The position numbers and the translations under genes were made by a program. Shown piece by piece: positions 1-6,954 of a stretch of DNA of 64,000 bases. The notes beneath the pieces were generated by a model that was given only the letters and a program-made list of their open reading frames with translations, was not told the DNA's origin and ran no database searches. Origin of the DNA: VRUE01 sp963716735 (GTDB taxonomy: Bacteria; Actinomycetota; Thermoleophilia; Solirubrobacterales; 70-9); contig OY970321.1 in NCBI GenBank assembly GCA_963716735.1, positions 2,768,471-2,832,470 on the forward strand, given 5' to 3'. Position 1 is the first letter of the stretch; each line of letters opens with the position of its first letter.

Positions 1-1
1 G

Positions 2-406
2 TGCGACCTGGCCGAGCCGGCGCTGGCCGATGCGCTCGGCCTGGCCAACGCACCCGGGCTGCACGAGTACCTGCGGGGGATGGTGGAGGCCGAAGACGTT
101 CTCAAGCCGGTCGTACTCGCCGGCCCTGGCTCGGTCGAGGCGAGTGAGCCGTTGGTATGCGTGGTCGCTGGGCGGCCGGTAGAGGACGGGTGGACGCTGT
201 TCGCCTCCGAGCGCTTCCGCCGGGCCATCGAGGGGCTCCGCGCGAGCTACGAGCTGGTCGTGATCGACGGCCCCTCTTTTCGCGACGAGGCCGCTCTGGG
301 GACTCTGGCCCCCCTGGCTGACGCGACCGTCGCCTGCGTCGAGTCGCCGGAGTCGGGCCAGAGACTCCCCCTGCAGGTGACCGGAGTGGTCATTCAAAGG
401 TCGTAG
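2..406 (+). CDS. C-terminal part of a BY-kinase/ParA-like P-loop ATPase (5' end outside window)
   Basis: The reading frame is open from base 2, so the gene starts before the window. The visible 134 residues match the C-terminal half of CpsD/Wzc-type tyrosine kinases and related exopolysaccharide P-loop ATPases: a DLAEPALADALGL stretch resembling the segment after Walker A', then YELVVIDGPSF, resembling the Walker B strand, and a LAPLADATVACVES strand. In the family such proteins control polysaccharide chain length. No C-terminal tyrosine cluster is present, so it may be a ParA-like relative rather than an autokinase. Its 3' end overlaps the convergent ccmH by 13 bp. Confidence 0.6.
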   Translation, partial: CDLAEPALADALGLANAPGLHEYLRGMVEAEDVLKPVVLAGPGSVEASEPLVCVVAGRPVEDGWTLFASERFRRAIEGLRASYELVVIDGPSFRDEAALGTLAPLADATVACVESPESGQRLPLQVTGVVIQRS

Positions 407-852
407 CGGGCGAGGTCGGCGTCCAGCCGCTCGGCATCCTCGCCCTGTGGGCCGTTCGCCGAAGCGCCTCCATTCCCCGGCGGCTTGGCCGCCCGCCGCC
501 AGCGAAGCACGCCGAAGGCGAGTGCCACGCCGGCCGCCATGAACGCGATCACCGGCACCAGGTAGGCGGAGAGATCGAAGCCGGAGCCCTCCGGCAGCGC
601 CAGCACCGCCGGTCCATACTGAGCGACCAGAACGTCCTTGACCTCGTCCTTGGTCTTGCCTTCGGCAATCAGGCGTTTGACCAAGACGCGCTCGCGTTGA
701 GCCTGTGGCGATTCCGCCAGCTCCAGCAGCGTGCCGCAGATCGGGCACATCACTTCGCCTTCGACGTCGTTGACGTTCGTCTGCGGCGTCGCGGCAAGTG
801 CCGCCCCCGGAAGGAGCGCGATGGCAGTCAGCGCCGTCGCCAGCAGCCTCAT
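394..852 (-). CDS. ccmH: Cytochrome c maturation protein CcmH/CcmL-type
   Basis: 152 residues with an N-terminal signal peptide, then the CcmH/NrfF domain with the redox motif CPICGTLLELAESPQAQ, a three-helix region (KTKDEVKDVLVAQYG) and a C-terminal membrane helix (about 95-115). In the family the Cys pair reduces the haem-binding CXXCH thiols of apocytochrome c outside the membrane. It overlaps the upstream ccmG by 4 bp (ATGA), so the two are translationally coupled. Its usual partners ccmE and ccmF lie 18 kb away at 19316-22074. Confidence 0.9.
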   Translation of the reverse strand: MRLLATALTAIALLPGAALAATPQTNVNDVEGEVMCPICGTLLELAESPQAQRERVLVKRLIAEGKTKDEVKDVLVAQYGPAVLALPEGSGFDLSAYLVPVIAFMAAGVALAFGVLRWRRAAKPPGNGGASANGPQGEDAERLDADLARYDL

Positions 853-1370
853 TTCGCTCCTTCGATGATCGGGACGACCTGCTGCTCGAGGAAGGTCTGG
901 TCAACCGGTCCGCGCCAGATCAGCGCCAGCCGTCCCCGCGGGTCGACGAGGAAGTTCTCGGGAACCCCGGTCGAGCCGAAGGCGGCGCTGCGCTCATCGC
1001 CGATCGAGCGCAGCTGCGGGTAGCGGACGTCGTAGTCGTGGGTGAAGGCAAGCGCGTCGTCGCTGTTGTCCTGGACGTTGATGCCGAGCACGCGGACCCC
1101 ACGCTTGCGATATTCCCGCGCGAAGCGATCCAGCTCCGGGGCCTCCTGCCGGCACGGGATGCACCACGAGGCCCAGAGGTTGACCAGCACCCAGCGACCG
1201 CGGTAGTCCGCGATCGATCCCTGGCCGGAGCCGTCGAGGACCGGCAGCGTCCGGTCGGGCACCGGGTCGCCAATGGCGACCTTCGCCTCTCCCTTGCTCA
1301 GCAGTCCGAAGGCGAGCAGGCCGATGACGGCGCAGACGGCGAGAAAGGCGAGGAAGGCGCGAGTGCTCAT
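849..1370 (-). CDS. ccmG: TlpA/ResA/CcmG-type thiol-disulfide oxidoreductase
   Basis: 173 residues: an N-terminal membrane anchor (about 5-25) followed by a thioredoxin fold with the active-site motif WASWCIPCRQE, YRGRWVLVNLWASW before it and the cis-Pro region STGVPENFLVDPRG after it. Proteins of this family pass electrons to CcmH and apocytochrome c on the outer face of the membrane. The start lies 55 bp from the left end of the integrated element. A possible TAGTGT box lies 9 bp before the ATG. Confidence 0.9.
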   Translation of the reverse strand: MSTRAFLAFLAVCAVIGLLAFGLLSKGEAKVAIGDPVPDRTLPVLDGSGQGSIADYRGRWVLVNLWASWCIPCRQEAPELDRFAREYRKRGVRVLGINVQDNSDDALAFTHDYDVRYPQLRSIGDERSAAFGSTGVPENFLVDPRGRLALIWRGPVDQTFLEQQVVPIIEGAK

Positions 1371-1410
1371 CGCCAGCGAACACTAGCCCTCGTGCCTTCC
1401 TGACCGGCCC

Positions 1411-1416
1411 TAGAAT
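1411..1416 (+). promoter_or_regulatory. -10 box of the original tRNA-Gly promoter
   Basis: TAGAAT, 8 bp before the 5' half-copy of tRNA-Gly. The same TAGAAT lies before the reconstituted tRNA at 11688-11693, and the tRNA-Leu gene has a TAGAAT further upstream. Confidence 0.5.
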
Positions 1417-1422
1417 CAGTGC

Positions 1423-1465
1423 ACGCGGACGTAGCTCAGTTGGTAGAGCGCGAGCTTCCCAAGCT
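1423..1465 (+). repeat. attL: duplicated 5' half of tRNA-Gly
   Basis: These 43 bases are identical to 11701-11743. They cover the acceptor 5' strand, the D arm and the anticodon arm up to the 3' anticodon stem of tRNA-Gly(CCC). After base 1465 the sequence diverges and no T arm follows, so this copy cannot make a tRNA. It marks the left junction of the element, with crossover inside the anticodon region. Confidence 0.85.
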
Positions 1466-1567
1466 GGCAGGTCGCAGGGAGGCCAGTCCAGCGCCGACAC
1501 AGAAACGCGCTCTAGAGCCATTCAAGGGCGCGATGATCGGCGGGGGAGCGTGTCGTCGGTGCCCTGA

Positions 1568-1597
1568 GTTCGGGCAGATGTTCGGGGAATGTTCGGA
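1568..1597. repeat. Three helically phased GTTCGG repeats near attL
   Basis: GTTCGGG at 1568 and 1580 and GTTCGGA at 1591, spaced 11-12 bp, so on the same face of the helix. Single GTTCGG copies also occur near attR (11628, 11674). The arrangement fits integrase arm-type sites, but this is inference. Confidence 0.35.
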
Positions 1598-1630
1598 GCG
1601 GCGCCCCTTCGCGACCCACCACCCAGACCC

Positions 1631-1813
1631 CTATGCGTCGCGCTCGTCCTCGTCTGGGTCATAGCCAATCTCGGGCGGAGCCTCGCCGTGCTCGGCGACG
1701 TAGGCCCAAAGGCGCTCGGAATCGGAGAGGCGTTTCAGCTTCCGTTCGAGCGACTTGCGTTCCTTGGCGATCCGGTTCAAATGATCGTTGGCGGTAGGTC
1801 GGTCGTATTTCAT
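1631..1813 (-). CDS. Small charged coiled-coil protein, unknown function
   Basis: 60 residues starting MKYDRPTANDHLNRIAK, with a Lys/Arg/Leu-rich helical segment (ERKSLERKLKRLSD) and an acidic end. I recognise no family. It is the leftmost gene of the element and divergent from the PH-domain gene. An upstream in-frame extension to 1975 is Arg/Ala/Cys-rich and looks non-coding, so the ATG at 1813 is preferred. Confidence 0.4.
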   Translation of the reverse strand: MKYDRPTANDHLNRIAKERKSLERKLKRLSDSERLWAYVAEHGEAPPEIGYDPDEDERDA

Positions 1814-1925
1814 TGGGACCACGCTAGCGTCGCGGCGGCCGTCAGCCCTGCGCCTGCATCGTCGCGCTTGTGCGGCGCGGTGTGGTCTACCAATGCGCCC
1901 GGCCTGGTCGCATAGAGTCCTTTCC

Positions 1926-2333
1926 GTGGAGGAGGCGGCGCAGCACCTAGAGCTAGCCGAGGGCGAGAGCATCATCTTCGCCTGTCGGCCAGCGAAGGCA
2001 CCGAGGTTCGCGCTCTACCTAATTACACTCGGCCTCTACGAGTTCTGGCGGCGCGTGAGCTACTACGCAGTGACCGACCGGCGAGCCGCTTCGCGAGCTG
2101 GTCGCATTACGAACACGGAAGCGAGTTTGCCGCTGTTCTATGTGCAGGACGCGACGATCCGTACTTTCCTTTGGTGGGGCTACGTCTACGTCTCGACAGC
2201 GGGAGGGGAAGGCGGGGACCTGGAGACACAGTGGCTACCGAAGGACGACGCCCGAAGGTTTCGCAGCGAGATTTTGGAGCGCGCCCACTCAGAGCGCGCG
2301 GCTCGCCGCGCGCCGGAAACCCCGTCACCGTAG
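1926..2333 (+). CDS. Bacterial PH-domain (bPH_2-like) protein
   Basis: 135 residues. After a short N-terminal segment there is one hydrophobic stretch (FALYLITLGLYEFW). A bacterial pleckstrin-homology pattern follows: YYAVTDRRAASRAGRI, then a strand ending PLFYVQDATIRTF, then GYVYVSTAGG and a C-terminal helix. Such domains often lie beside membranes; the role here is unknown. The GTG at 1926 is chosen because a TAGAGT box lies 7 bp before it (leaderless pattern) and the domain begins just after it. Confidence 0.6.
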   Translation: MEEAAQHLELAEGESIIFACRPAKAPRFALYLITLGLYEFWRRVSYYAVTDRRAASRAGRITNTEASLPLFYVQDATIRTFLWWGYVYVSTAGGEGGDLETQWLPKDDARRFRSEILERAHSERAARRAPETPSP

Positions 2334-2374
2334 GTCCGCGCACTTTCCCAGCTCGGACGCATAGCATCGGCCGC

Positions 2375-3100
2375 GTGGAGCGGGAGCAAATCCTGGCCGA
2401 GATTCGCCGCGTCGCTGAGGAGGGCGGCGGCAAGGCGCCGGGGCGCGAGCGGTTCGCCGCCGAGACCGGCATCAGGGAACATGATTGGCTCGGCCGCTAC
2501 TGGGCGCGCTGGTCCGACGCCGTGGCCGAGGCCGGATACACGCCGAACACCTTGCAAGGCCGCGTTGACGACGACGAGGCCCTACACCGTTATGCGGCCG
2601 AGACGCAGAGGCTCGGCCATCCGCCCACTCACGCCGAGCTGCGATTGGTCCGGCAGACCGACAAGACGTTTCCTAGCTCCGGCGTCTACGAGCGGTTGGG
2701 ACCGAAAGGTGAGCTGTTGGCCAAGGTGGCCGCCTATTGCGAGGGCCGCCCCGAGCTGGCCGACGTGCTGCCGATCCTCGCGCCGTTGATCGCGGCCGCC
2801 GAAAATGCCGAGCCGGGCGAGGACGCCCCCGCCGACGACGCGCCTGAAGGATTCGTGTACCTGCTCAAGTCCGGCCGCCACTACAAGCTGGGCCGGACCA
2901 ATTCACTCGGCCGCCGCGAATACGAGCTAGCGATTCAACTACCGGAGCGCGCCGAGAAAGTCCACGCGATCAAGACTGACGACCCCGCCGGAATCGAGAA
3001 CTACTGGCACCGTCGCTTTGCCGACCGACGCGCCAACGGCGAGTGGTTCGCGTTGACAGCCGCAGACGTTCGCGCTTTCAAGCGGCGCAAGTTCATGTAG
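2375..3100 (+). CDS. GIY-YIG (T5orf172/Mug113-like) nuclease-domain protein
   Basis: 241 residues. The N-terminal 60 resemble a homing-endonuclease-associated DNA-binding repeat (KAPGRERFAAETGIREHDW...WSDAVAEAGY), with a second degenerate copy around 65-110. Residues 159-230 form a compact GIY-YIG domain: GFVYLLKSGRHYKLGRT, a conserved Arg-containing helix, then IENYWHRRF with likely catalytic Glu208, and NGEWF at the end. This family occurs on phages and islands as DNA-cleaving cargo. The GTG start has a TAGCAT box 7 bp upstream (leaderless). Confidence 0.7.
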   Translation: MEREQILAEIRRVAEEGGGKAPGRERFAAETGIREHDWLGRYWARWSDAVAEAGYTPNTLQGRVDDDEALHRYAAETQRLGHPPTHAELRLVRQTDKTFPSSGVYERLGPKGELLAKVAAYCEGRPELADVLPILAPLIAAAENAEPGEDAPADDAPEGFVYLLKSGRHYKLGRTNSLGRREYELAIQLPERAEKVHAIKTDDPAGIENYWHRRFADRRANGEWFALTAADVRAFKRRKFM

Positions 3101-3206
3101 CCGACTACTCGCTCGGCGCGGCCGCCGCGAGTAGCAAGGGCGCGCCGGAATGCTGACGTGGCAGACCGGTGACCAGGCGAGCGTTGGCGCTGCTTGAATC
3201 TCGGGC

Positions 3207-4277
3207 ATGGCACGAATTCCCGACAATGATCCGCTTAGAAAACTGGTTGGCCACGGCATCCTGAACGACCTGTCGAAGACGATGGAGACGACGCGCCTAA
3301 TGCAGGGCGGCATCTTCCCGAAGGTCACCTCTCTCCGCGAGCTTGTTGCTCCGTTAGACCGTGAAGTGCTCCGGCGCACTTCGGGGGCGCATCTCATCGG
3401 CTCCCAGCTTCGCGACACCCTTGCCGCGGCGAACGCCGCGATGCTCGGTCGCGGCATTGCTTCGTCGGCGGCGCTTTCGGCGGGCCGAATCAATGCAGCC
3501 GATTACGGTCTTCGGTTCGGAAGCCTTCGCATCGCCGAGCTGTATGGGGCGCAAAGCGGCATCGGAAAACTATTCGAGGGTTGGAAAAGCCCTTTGCAGG
3601 GTTTTGGCCTGGGGCTTGACCGCTTCGTCGAGGAACAGCAAAAGCTCGACGAACGCACCAATGACTTCGTTGAAGCTCATGGATGGCCGGTTCCACTCAA
3701 CCTCCCGATCAGGGCGTACCGCCGCCTTGTAGGCATGGCCGATGCGGGCAAGCGAGAGGTAAACAAGCTGATGACTCGCAGCTTTCGCCCCGGAACTCGC
3801 GTCTTTAGATCGATGAGGGATGTCCTTCTGGAAAGTCCGCAATTACAGTCGCGGCGACCCTTGGTTAAGCAATCCCTGTCGGCCTACAAGAGGCGAGATT
3901 GGTACCTCGTGGTCAACGGCCTGCTGCCTCTGGTCGAGGGGGTTCTCGTTGACTACGCCTACCAAGCAGCCCCAGCGCCGCGGAATGCACGCACCAAAAA
4001 AGCCCTCAAAGAGCTTCGGGAAAAGGAAAACGCGAGCCTTGGGGTTGCCGTTGACACCCTGGAGACTATGTTGCACTCGGCGGGTGCCAACGTCGCTCTG
4101 TTTGAGGGCTTCGACTCAGCCGACTACGGTGGCCCCGGAGAGCCACGTTCTCTCAATCGACACGCGATCCTCCACGGAGCGGCGAGGCGGTACGGCAGCG
4201 AGCAGAACGCGCTTCGATTGCTCCTATTAGTCGCCGTCATGGCCGAAGCCTTCGACCTGAATGACGACATCTCCTGA
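3207..4277 (+). CDS. Unknown protein with a HEPN-like C-terminal NRHxxxHG motif
   Basis: 356 residues, mostly helical, with no signal peptide or clear membrane segment. I recognise no named family over its length. The C-terminal 40 residues contain SLNRHAILHG (317-324) followed by an amphipathic Leu-rich helix. R-x(4-6)-H motifs of this kind mark HEPN-fold ribonucleases and abortive-infection proteins. Composition is less GC-biased than the neighbours. A TTGAAT box lies 7 bp before the ATG. A defence role is inference from the motif and the mobile context. Confidence 0.6.
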   Translation: MARIPDNDPLRKLVGHGILNDLSKTMETTRLMQGGIFPKVTSLRELVAPLDREVLRRTSGAHLIGSQLRDTLAAANAAMLGRGIASSAALSAGRINAADYGLRFGSLRIAELYGAQSGIGKLFEGWKSPLQGFGLGLDRFVEEQQKLDERTNDFVEAHGWPVPLNLPIRAYRRLVGMADAGKREVNKLMTRSFRPGTRVFRSMRDVLLESPQLQSRRPLVKQSLSAYKRRDWYLVVNGLLPLVEGVLVDYAYQAAPAPRNARTKKALKELREKENASLGVAVDTLETMLHSAGANVALFEGFDSADYGGPGEPRSLNRHAILHGAARRYGSEQNALRLLLLVAVMAEAFDLNDDIS

Positions 4278-4310
4278 CTCCTATTGGCGGCTTTGATGCT
4301 CGGCGGTCGT

Positions 4311-4538
4311 TCAGTCGATCCCGGCGAATAGCTCAGCGGGCCGCACTTCCAGCGCCCGCGCCAGCTTGAATATCGTCTCCAGCGTCGGCTTCCGCTCGCC
4401 GGACTCGATGCGGCCCCAAGCGGTGTGGTGCATCCCGACCGACCATGCCGCCTCCTCCATCGTCAGCCCGCGTTTTTCGCGTAGTCGCTTCACATTGGCG
4501 GCGAATCTCGCAGCAGGGCTGTTGGCGCTCGCTGGCAC
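4311..4538 (-). CDS. XRE-family transcriptional regulator
   Basis: 75 residues almost entirely made of a helix-turn-helix domain: FAANVKRLREKRGLTMEEAAWSVGMHHTAWGRIESGERKPTLETIFKLARAL. Small single-domain Cro/C1-type repressors like this regulate element genes. It is convergent with the HEPN-like gene and divergent from the lipoprotein gene, with 128 bp between the starts. Confidence 0.8.
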   Translation of the reverse strand: MPASANSPAARFAANVKRLREKRGLTMEEAAWSVGMHHTAWGRIESGERKPTLETIFKLARALEVRPAELFAGID

Positions 4539-4666
4539 CGGGGCAGACTCGCCCTGCGGCTCCGTTCTCTGCGTGCCAGTTTGTCAGGTTGCTGCTAGCC
4601 TCCCCGCTCGGCTGGGGAGCCGCCAGTCTCGCCCAACTTGACCGCCCAACCGAGGAAGGAAGACCG

Positions 4667-5308
4667 ATGGCAAAGCAGGGGGCGCCTACCGTGCGCGCGA
4701 GAGGGTTGGCCGTTCTCCTCGCCTCCGTACTCGCGACCGCAATTCTGGCCCTCGCGGGATGTGGCTCCAGCAACACCGAGACGGTGACCGAAACGGTTAG
4801 CGAAGAAACCACGACGACTATCGAAGGCGCGGCCTCCAATGGCGAACCTGTCGTCCCTGTCGATGGATCGGCCACATCGGGCGGAATTGAAGTGACGGTC
4901 AACCAGGCGTTCTCTAAGCCGACCATAAGCTACGAAGGCGGCACCGAAAGCCGCGTAACGCCAGATGGCGAACCGCGGACAATTCAGGCGCCACAGGGCG
5001 GCCACTACATCTACGTCGTCGCCGATGTTCTCAATGAAACCGCGGAAGGAATCGACCTGACCTGCGGGTACCCGATGAAAGTCAAGCTACGAGACGCGGA
5101 CCACAAACGCTACGACCCCGTCGAAGGTCTCGATTTGGTCAACGGCAACCCGGAATGCAACGAACAGTTACAGCCAGGGTTCAGCCGCAAGATGATTTGG
5201 ATTTTCCTTGTCCCACCGAGTGCCGACGTTGAAGCTCTGGAATTCTCCGACGTGACGAACTTCAATAAGGAACAGCCAGCCGCGGCTATCTCCCTCCCGA
5301 GCGTTTGA
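4667..5308 (+). CDS. Secreted lipoprotein with DUF4352-like domain
   Basis: 213 residues. A signal peptide with lipobox LALAGC (Cys at about 34) is followed by a Thr/Ser/Glu linker and a beta-rich domain of the DUF4352/telokin-like type: GGIEVTVNQAFSKP, HYIYVVADVLNETAEGID, a Cys-containing mid-strand and GFSRKMIWIFLVPP. Such proteins are exposed on the cell surface; the function is unknown. The ATG at 4667 is supported by a purine-rich Shine-Dalgarno stretch (gaggaaggaag) 6-16 bp upstream. Confidence 0.7.
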   Translation: MAKQGAPTVRARGLAVLLASVLATAILALAGCGSSNTETVTETVSEETTTTIEGAASNGEPVVPVDGSATSGGIEVTVNQAFSKPTISYEGGTESRVTPDGEPRTIQAPQGGHYIYVVADVLNETAEGIDLTCGYPMKVKLRDADHKRYDPVEGLDLVNGNPECNEQLQPGFSRKMIWIFLVPPSADVEALEFSDVTNFNKEQPAAAISLPSV

Positions 5309-5314
5309 GCCGAG

Positions 5315-6109
5315 TTATTCCGAGGTAGGGCGACCGCTGGAGTCCCGACCACGGCGCCGGTTCACCTCCTGGCGCCGACGTACGGCGTGCCAGGTCTGCG
5401 GGGCGACGATCCGGCCGGGCACCTTCCGCATGTAAATGTCGCGGTTGAGGATGCCCTGAATGGTCGCGGGTGACCATCGGTGGCTGGTTCGCTTGGAGAT
5501 GTCGTCGGCAATGCGGACCTGCGATTTGCCGAGCTGCGCGAGCGTGTAGATCAGCCGGACGATTTCCGCCTTGTCATCCACGACCGCCAGTCCATGCTTG
5601 ACTCGCCGGTAGCCGTAGGGGACGCGGCCGCCTTGCTTTCGTGCCCCCGGATGCGCCGCGGCAGCCTCCTCTCGCCCCCGCTTCAACCGCGCCACGGTTC
5701 GCCGCCGGTCATCGGCCGCGATCAGGTGGCCGAGGTTCCCTGCCAAGCCCTCGCCGTTGTAGCCGTCCGCGAACAGAACAACCACCCCGGCGGCGTTGAA
5801 CTGGCGCAGCGCGTCGAAGGCGCAGTACTCATCGCGTGCTAGGCGGTCGCGGTCGGCTACCAGGAGAACTCCAGCGCCGACTTCCTGAGCCTTCGCTAGC
5901 GCCGCCGAGAGTTTGGGACGTTCGGCCAATGGCACGGTGCCGCTGATGTCCTCATGGAAGTCGGCCGCGATCCTGATGCCTTCGCGCTTCGCGAACTGGC
6001 GATTGCGTCGGTCCTGGACGGCCAGTCCGAACCCGCGGGTCTGCTCATCGCTCGACACGCGCCGGTAGGCAACGGCAACGCTTGGATCGGTGCGCGGGAG
6101 GGGGTTCAT
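5315..6109 (-). CDS. Serine recombinase (resolvase/invertase family)
   Basis: 264 residues. The N-terminal resolvase domain has the catalytic motif YRRVSSDEQ (Ser19), a FHEDISGTVPLAERP loop and the DRDRLARD motif. A recombinase-type DNA-binding region follows (GRVPYGYRRVKHGLAVVDDKAEIVRLIYTLAQ, WSPATIQGILNRDIY). It lacks the long C-terminal domain of large integrases. With a tyrosine integrase present at attR, this enzyme probably does internal resolution or inversion. The start at 6109 has GGAG upstream; the alternative at 6160 would overlap the operator repeats. Confidence 0.8.
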   Translation of the reverse strand: MNPLPRTDPSVAVAYRRVSSDEQTRGFGLAVQDRRNRQFAKREGIRIAADFHEDISGTVPLAERPKLSAALAKAQEVGAGVLLVADRDRLARDEYCAFDALRQFNAAGVVVLFADGYNGEGLAGNLGHLIAADDRRRTVARLKRGREEAAAAHPGARKQGGRVPYGYRRVKHGLAVVDDKAEIVRLIYTLAQLGKSQVRIADDISKRTSHRWSPATIQGILNRDIYMRKVPGRIVAPQTWHAVRRRQEVNRRRGRDSSGRPTSE

Positions 6110-6153
6110 CGTGGCTCCGTGGGTTGCTTTCGCGTTGGTGGCAGCATATCGAG

Positions 6154-6190
6154 TTTGCATGTCAACGTCTACGTTCGCATGTGTAAGTCT
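6154..6190. promoter_or_regulatory. Paired 17-bp direct repeats in a divergent promoter
   Basis: TTTGCATGTCAACGTCT (6154-6170) and TTCGCATGTGTAAGTCT (6174-6190) match at 13 of 17 positions with a 20-bp period, two helical turns. They lie in an AT-rich gap between the serine recombinase and the XRE gene. A likely operator for the 6242 regulator. Confidence 0.5.
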
Positions 6191-6241
6191 CTATTTATCC
6201 TGCAAAATCGGGCTTTTTAGTAGATGTGAGACAATTATTGG

Positions 6242-6439
6242 GTGAGACAGACCTATGCAGACAACCTCCGTAAACGCTGCCTGGCAGCGGGCTTGAGCCA
6301 GACCGAACTCGCTCGCGCGGCCGGGCTTTCATCCCACACGACCATCTCGAACATTGAGCGCGGCATGGAGCCGTCCGAGACGGTCGCCCGCAAGATTGCC
6401 GGGGTTCTAGAACCGGCGCGGGACGGAGTCCCGGCGTGA
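6242..6439 (+). CDS. Small XRE-family regulator
   Basis: 65 residues forming one helix-turn-helix: NLRKRCLAAGLSQTELARAAGLSSHTTISNIERGMEPS. Start codon GTG. It faces the serine recombinase across an 80-132 bp AT-rich gap with direct repeats, and its stop overlaps the next start (GTGA). Probably the main switch regulator of the element. Confidence 0.75.
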   Translation: MRQTYADNLRKRCLAAGLSQTELARAAGLSSHTTISNIERGMEPSETVARKIAGVLEPARDGVPA

Positions 6440-6702
6440 AGCGCGATGGCCTATGGCCTGACGCCGAGGCTGGTCTGATGGAGGGCAAGGCGATGGCGGG
6501 CATGGACCGCGCAACCGAGCGGCGTTTTTGTTCGATGTTGGAAGAACTTGGAGGCGGCCCGGTCGATGGGCAGGGAAGGCTCGGCGCGGAAGCGCTCCTA
6601 TGTGATGACGCCCATTTTGAGCAGGGCGGTCAACTCTGGTACGGGGAGCGGGAGCCGGAGACGGATGCTGAGCGTGCCGCGCTGGAACGCTGGCGCTCAT
6701 GA
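6436..6702 (+). CDS. Small acidic protein, unknown function
   Basis: 88 residues, start GTG, overlapping the XRE gene by 4 bp and so translationally coupled to it. It is acidic and Gly/Glu-rich with a C-terminal helix (ETDAERAALERW). I recognise no family. It may be a partner of the regulator, but this rests only on coupling. Confidence 0.5.
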   Translation: MKRDGLWPDAEAGLMEGKAMAGMDRATERRFCSMLEELGGGPVDGQGRLGAEALLCDDAHFEQGGQLWYGEREPETDAERAALERWRS

Positions 6703-6954
6703 GCGTTTATTCCAAAAATGTGGGGTGGTCGGGTTGCGAGGCGGAGGCGAGTAGGCGGGCGAAGCCTGAAAGCAAGGGGGCCAAAGCCCTACCTCCCTTG
6801 ACCGCCGCGAAATGCTGGAAGTGAACCCGTCCAACCGGGCGCCGCTAGGGGCGCCCTAACGCGAAACGCCGCCCCGGCAAGGACGGCGTCTCAGGGAGTG
6901 AGGTGCTGAAGTGCTCGAACTGAATTTTAGTTGTCCCCTTGGAGGCGCTTCAAG
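6703..6954. other. Intergenic stretch with a GC hairpin
   Basis: No convincing gene. It holds a perfect 7-bp stem (GGGCGCC, 6837-6843, with GGCGCCC, 6850-6856) that could act as a terminator, and the GGAGG ribosome-binding site of the ATPase gene at 6942-6946. Confidence 0.4.

Noticed and set aside
1425..1500. A second complete tRNA-Gly at the left end
   Set aside because: Only the 5' half matches; the T arm and 3' acceptor strand are missing.
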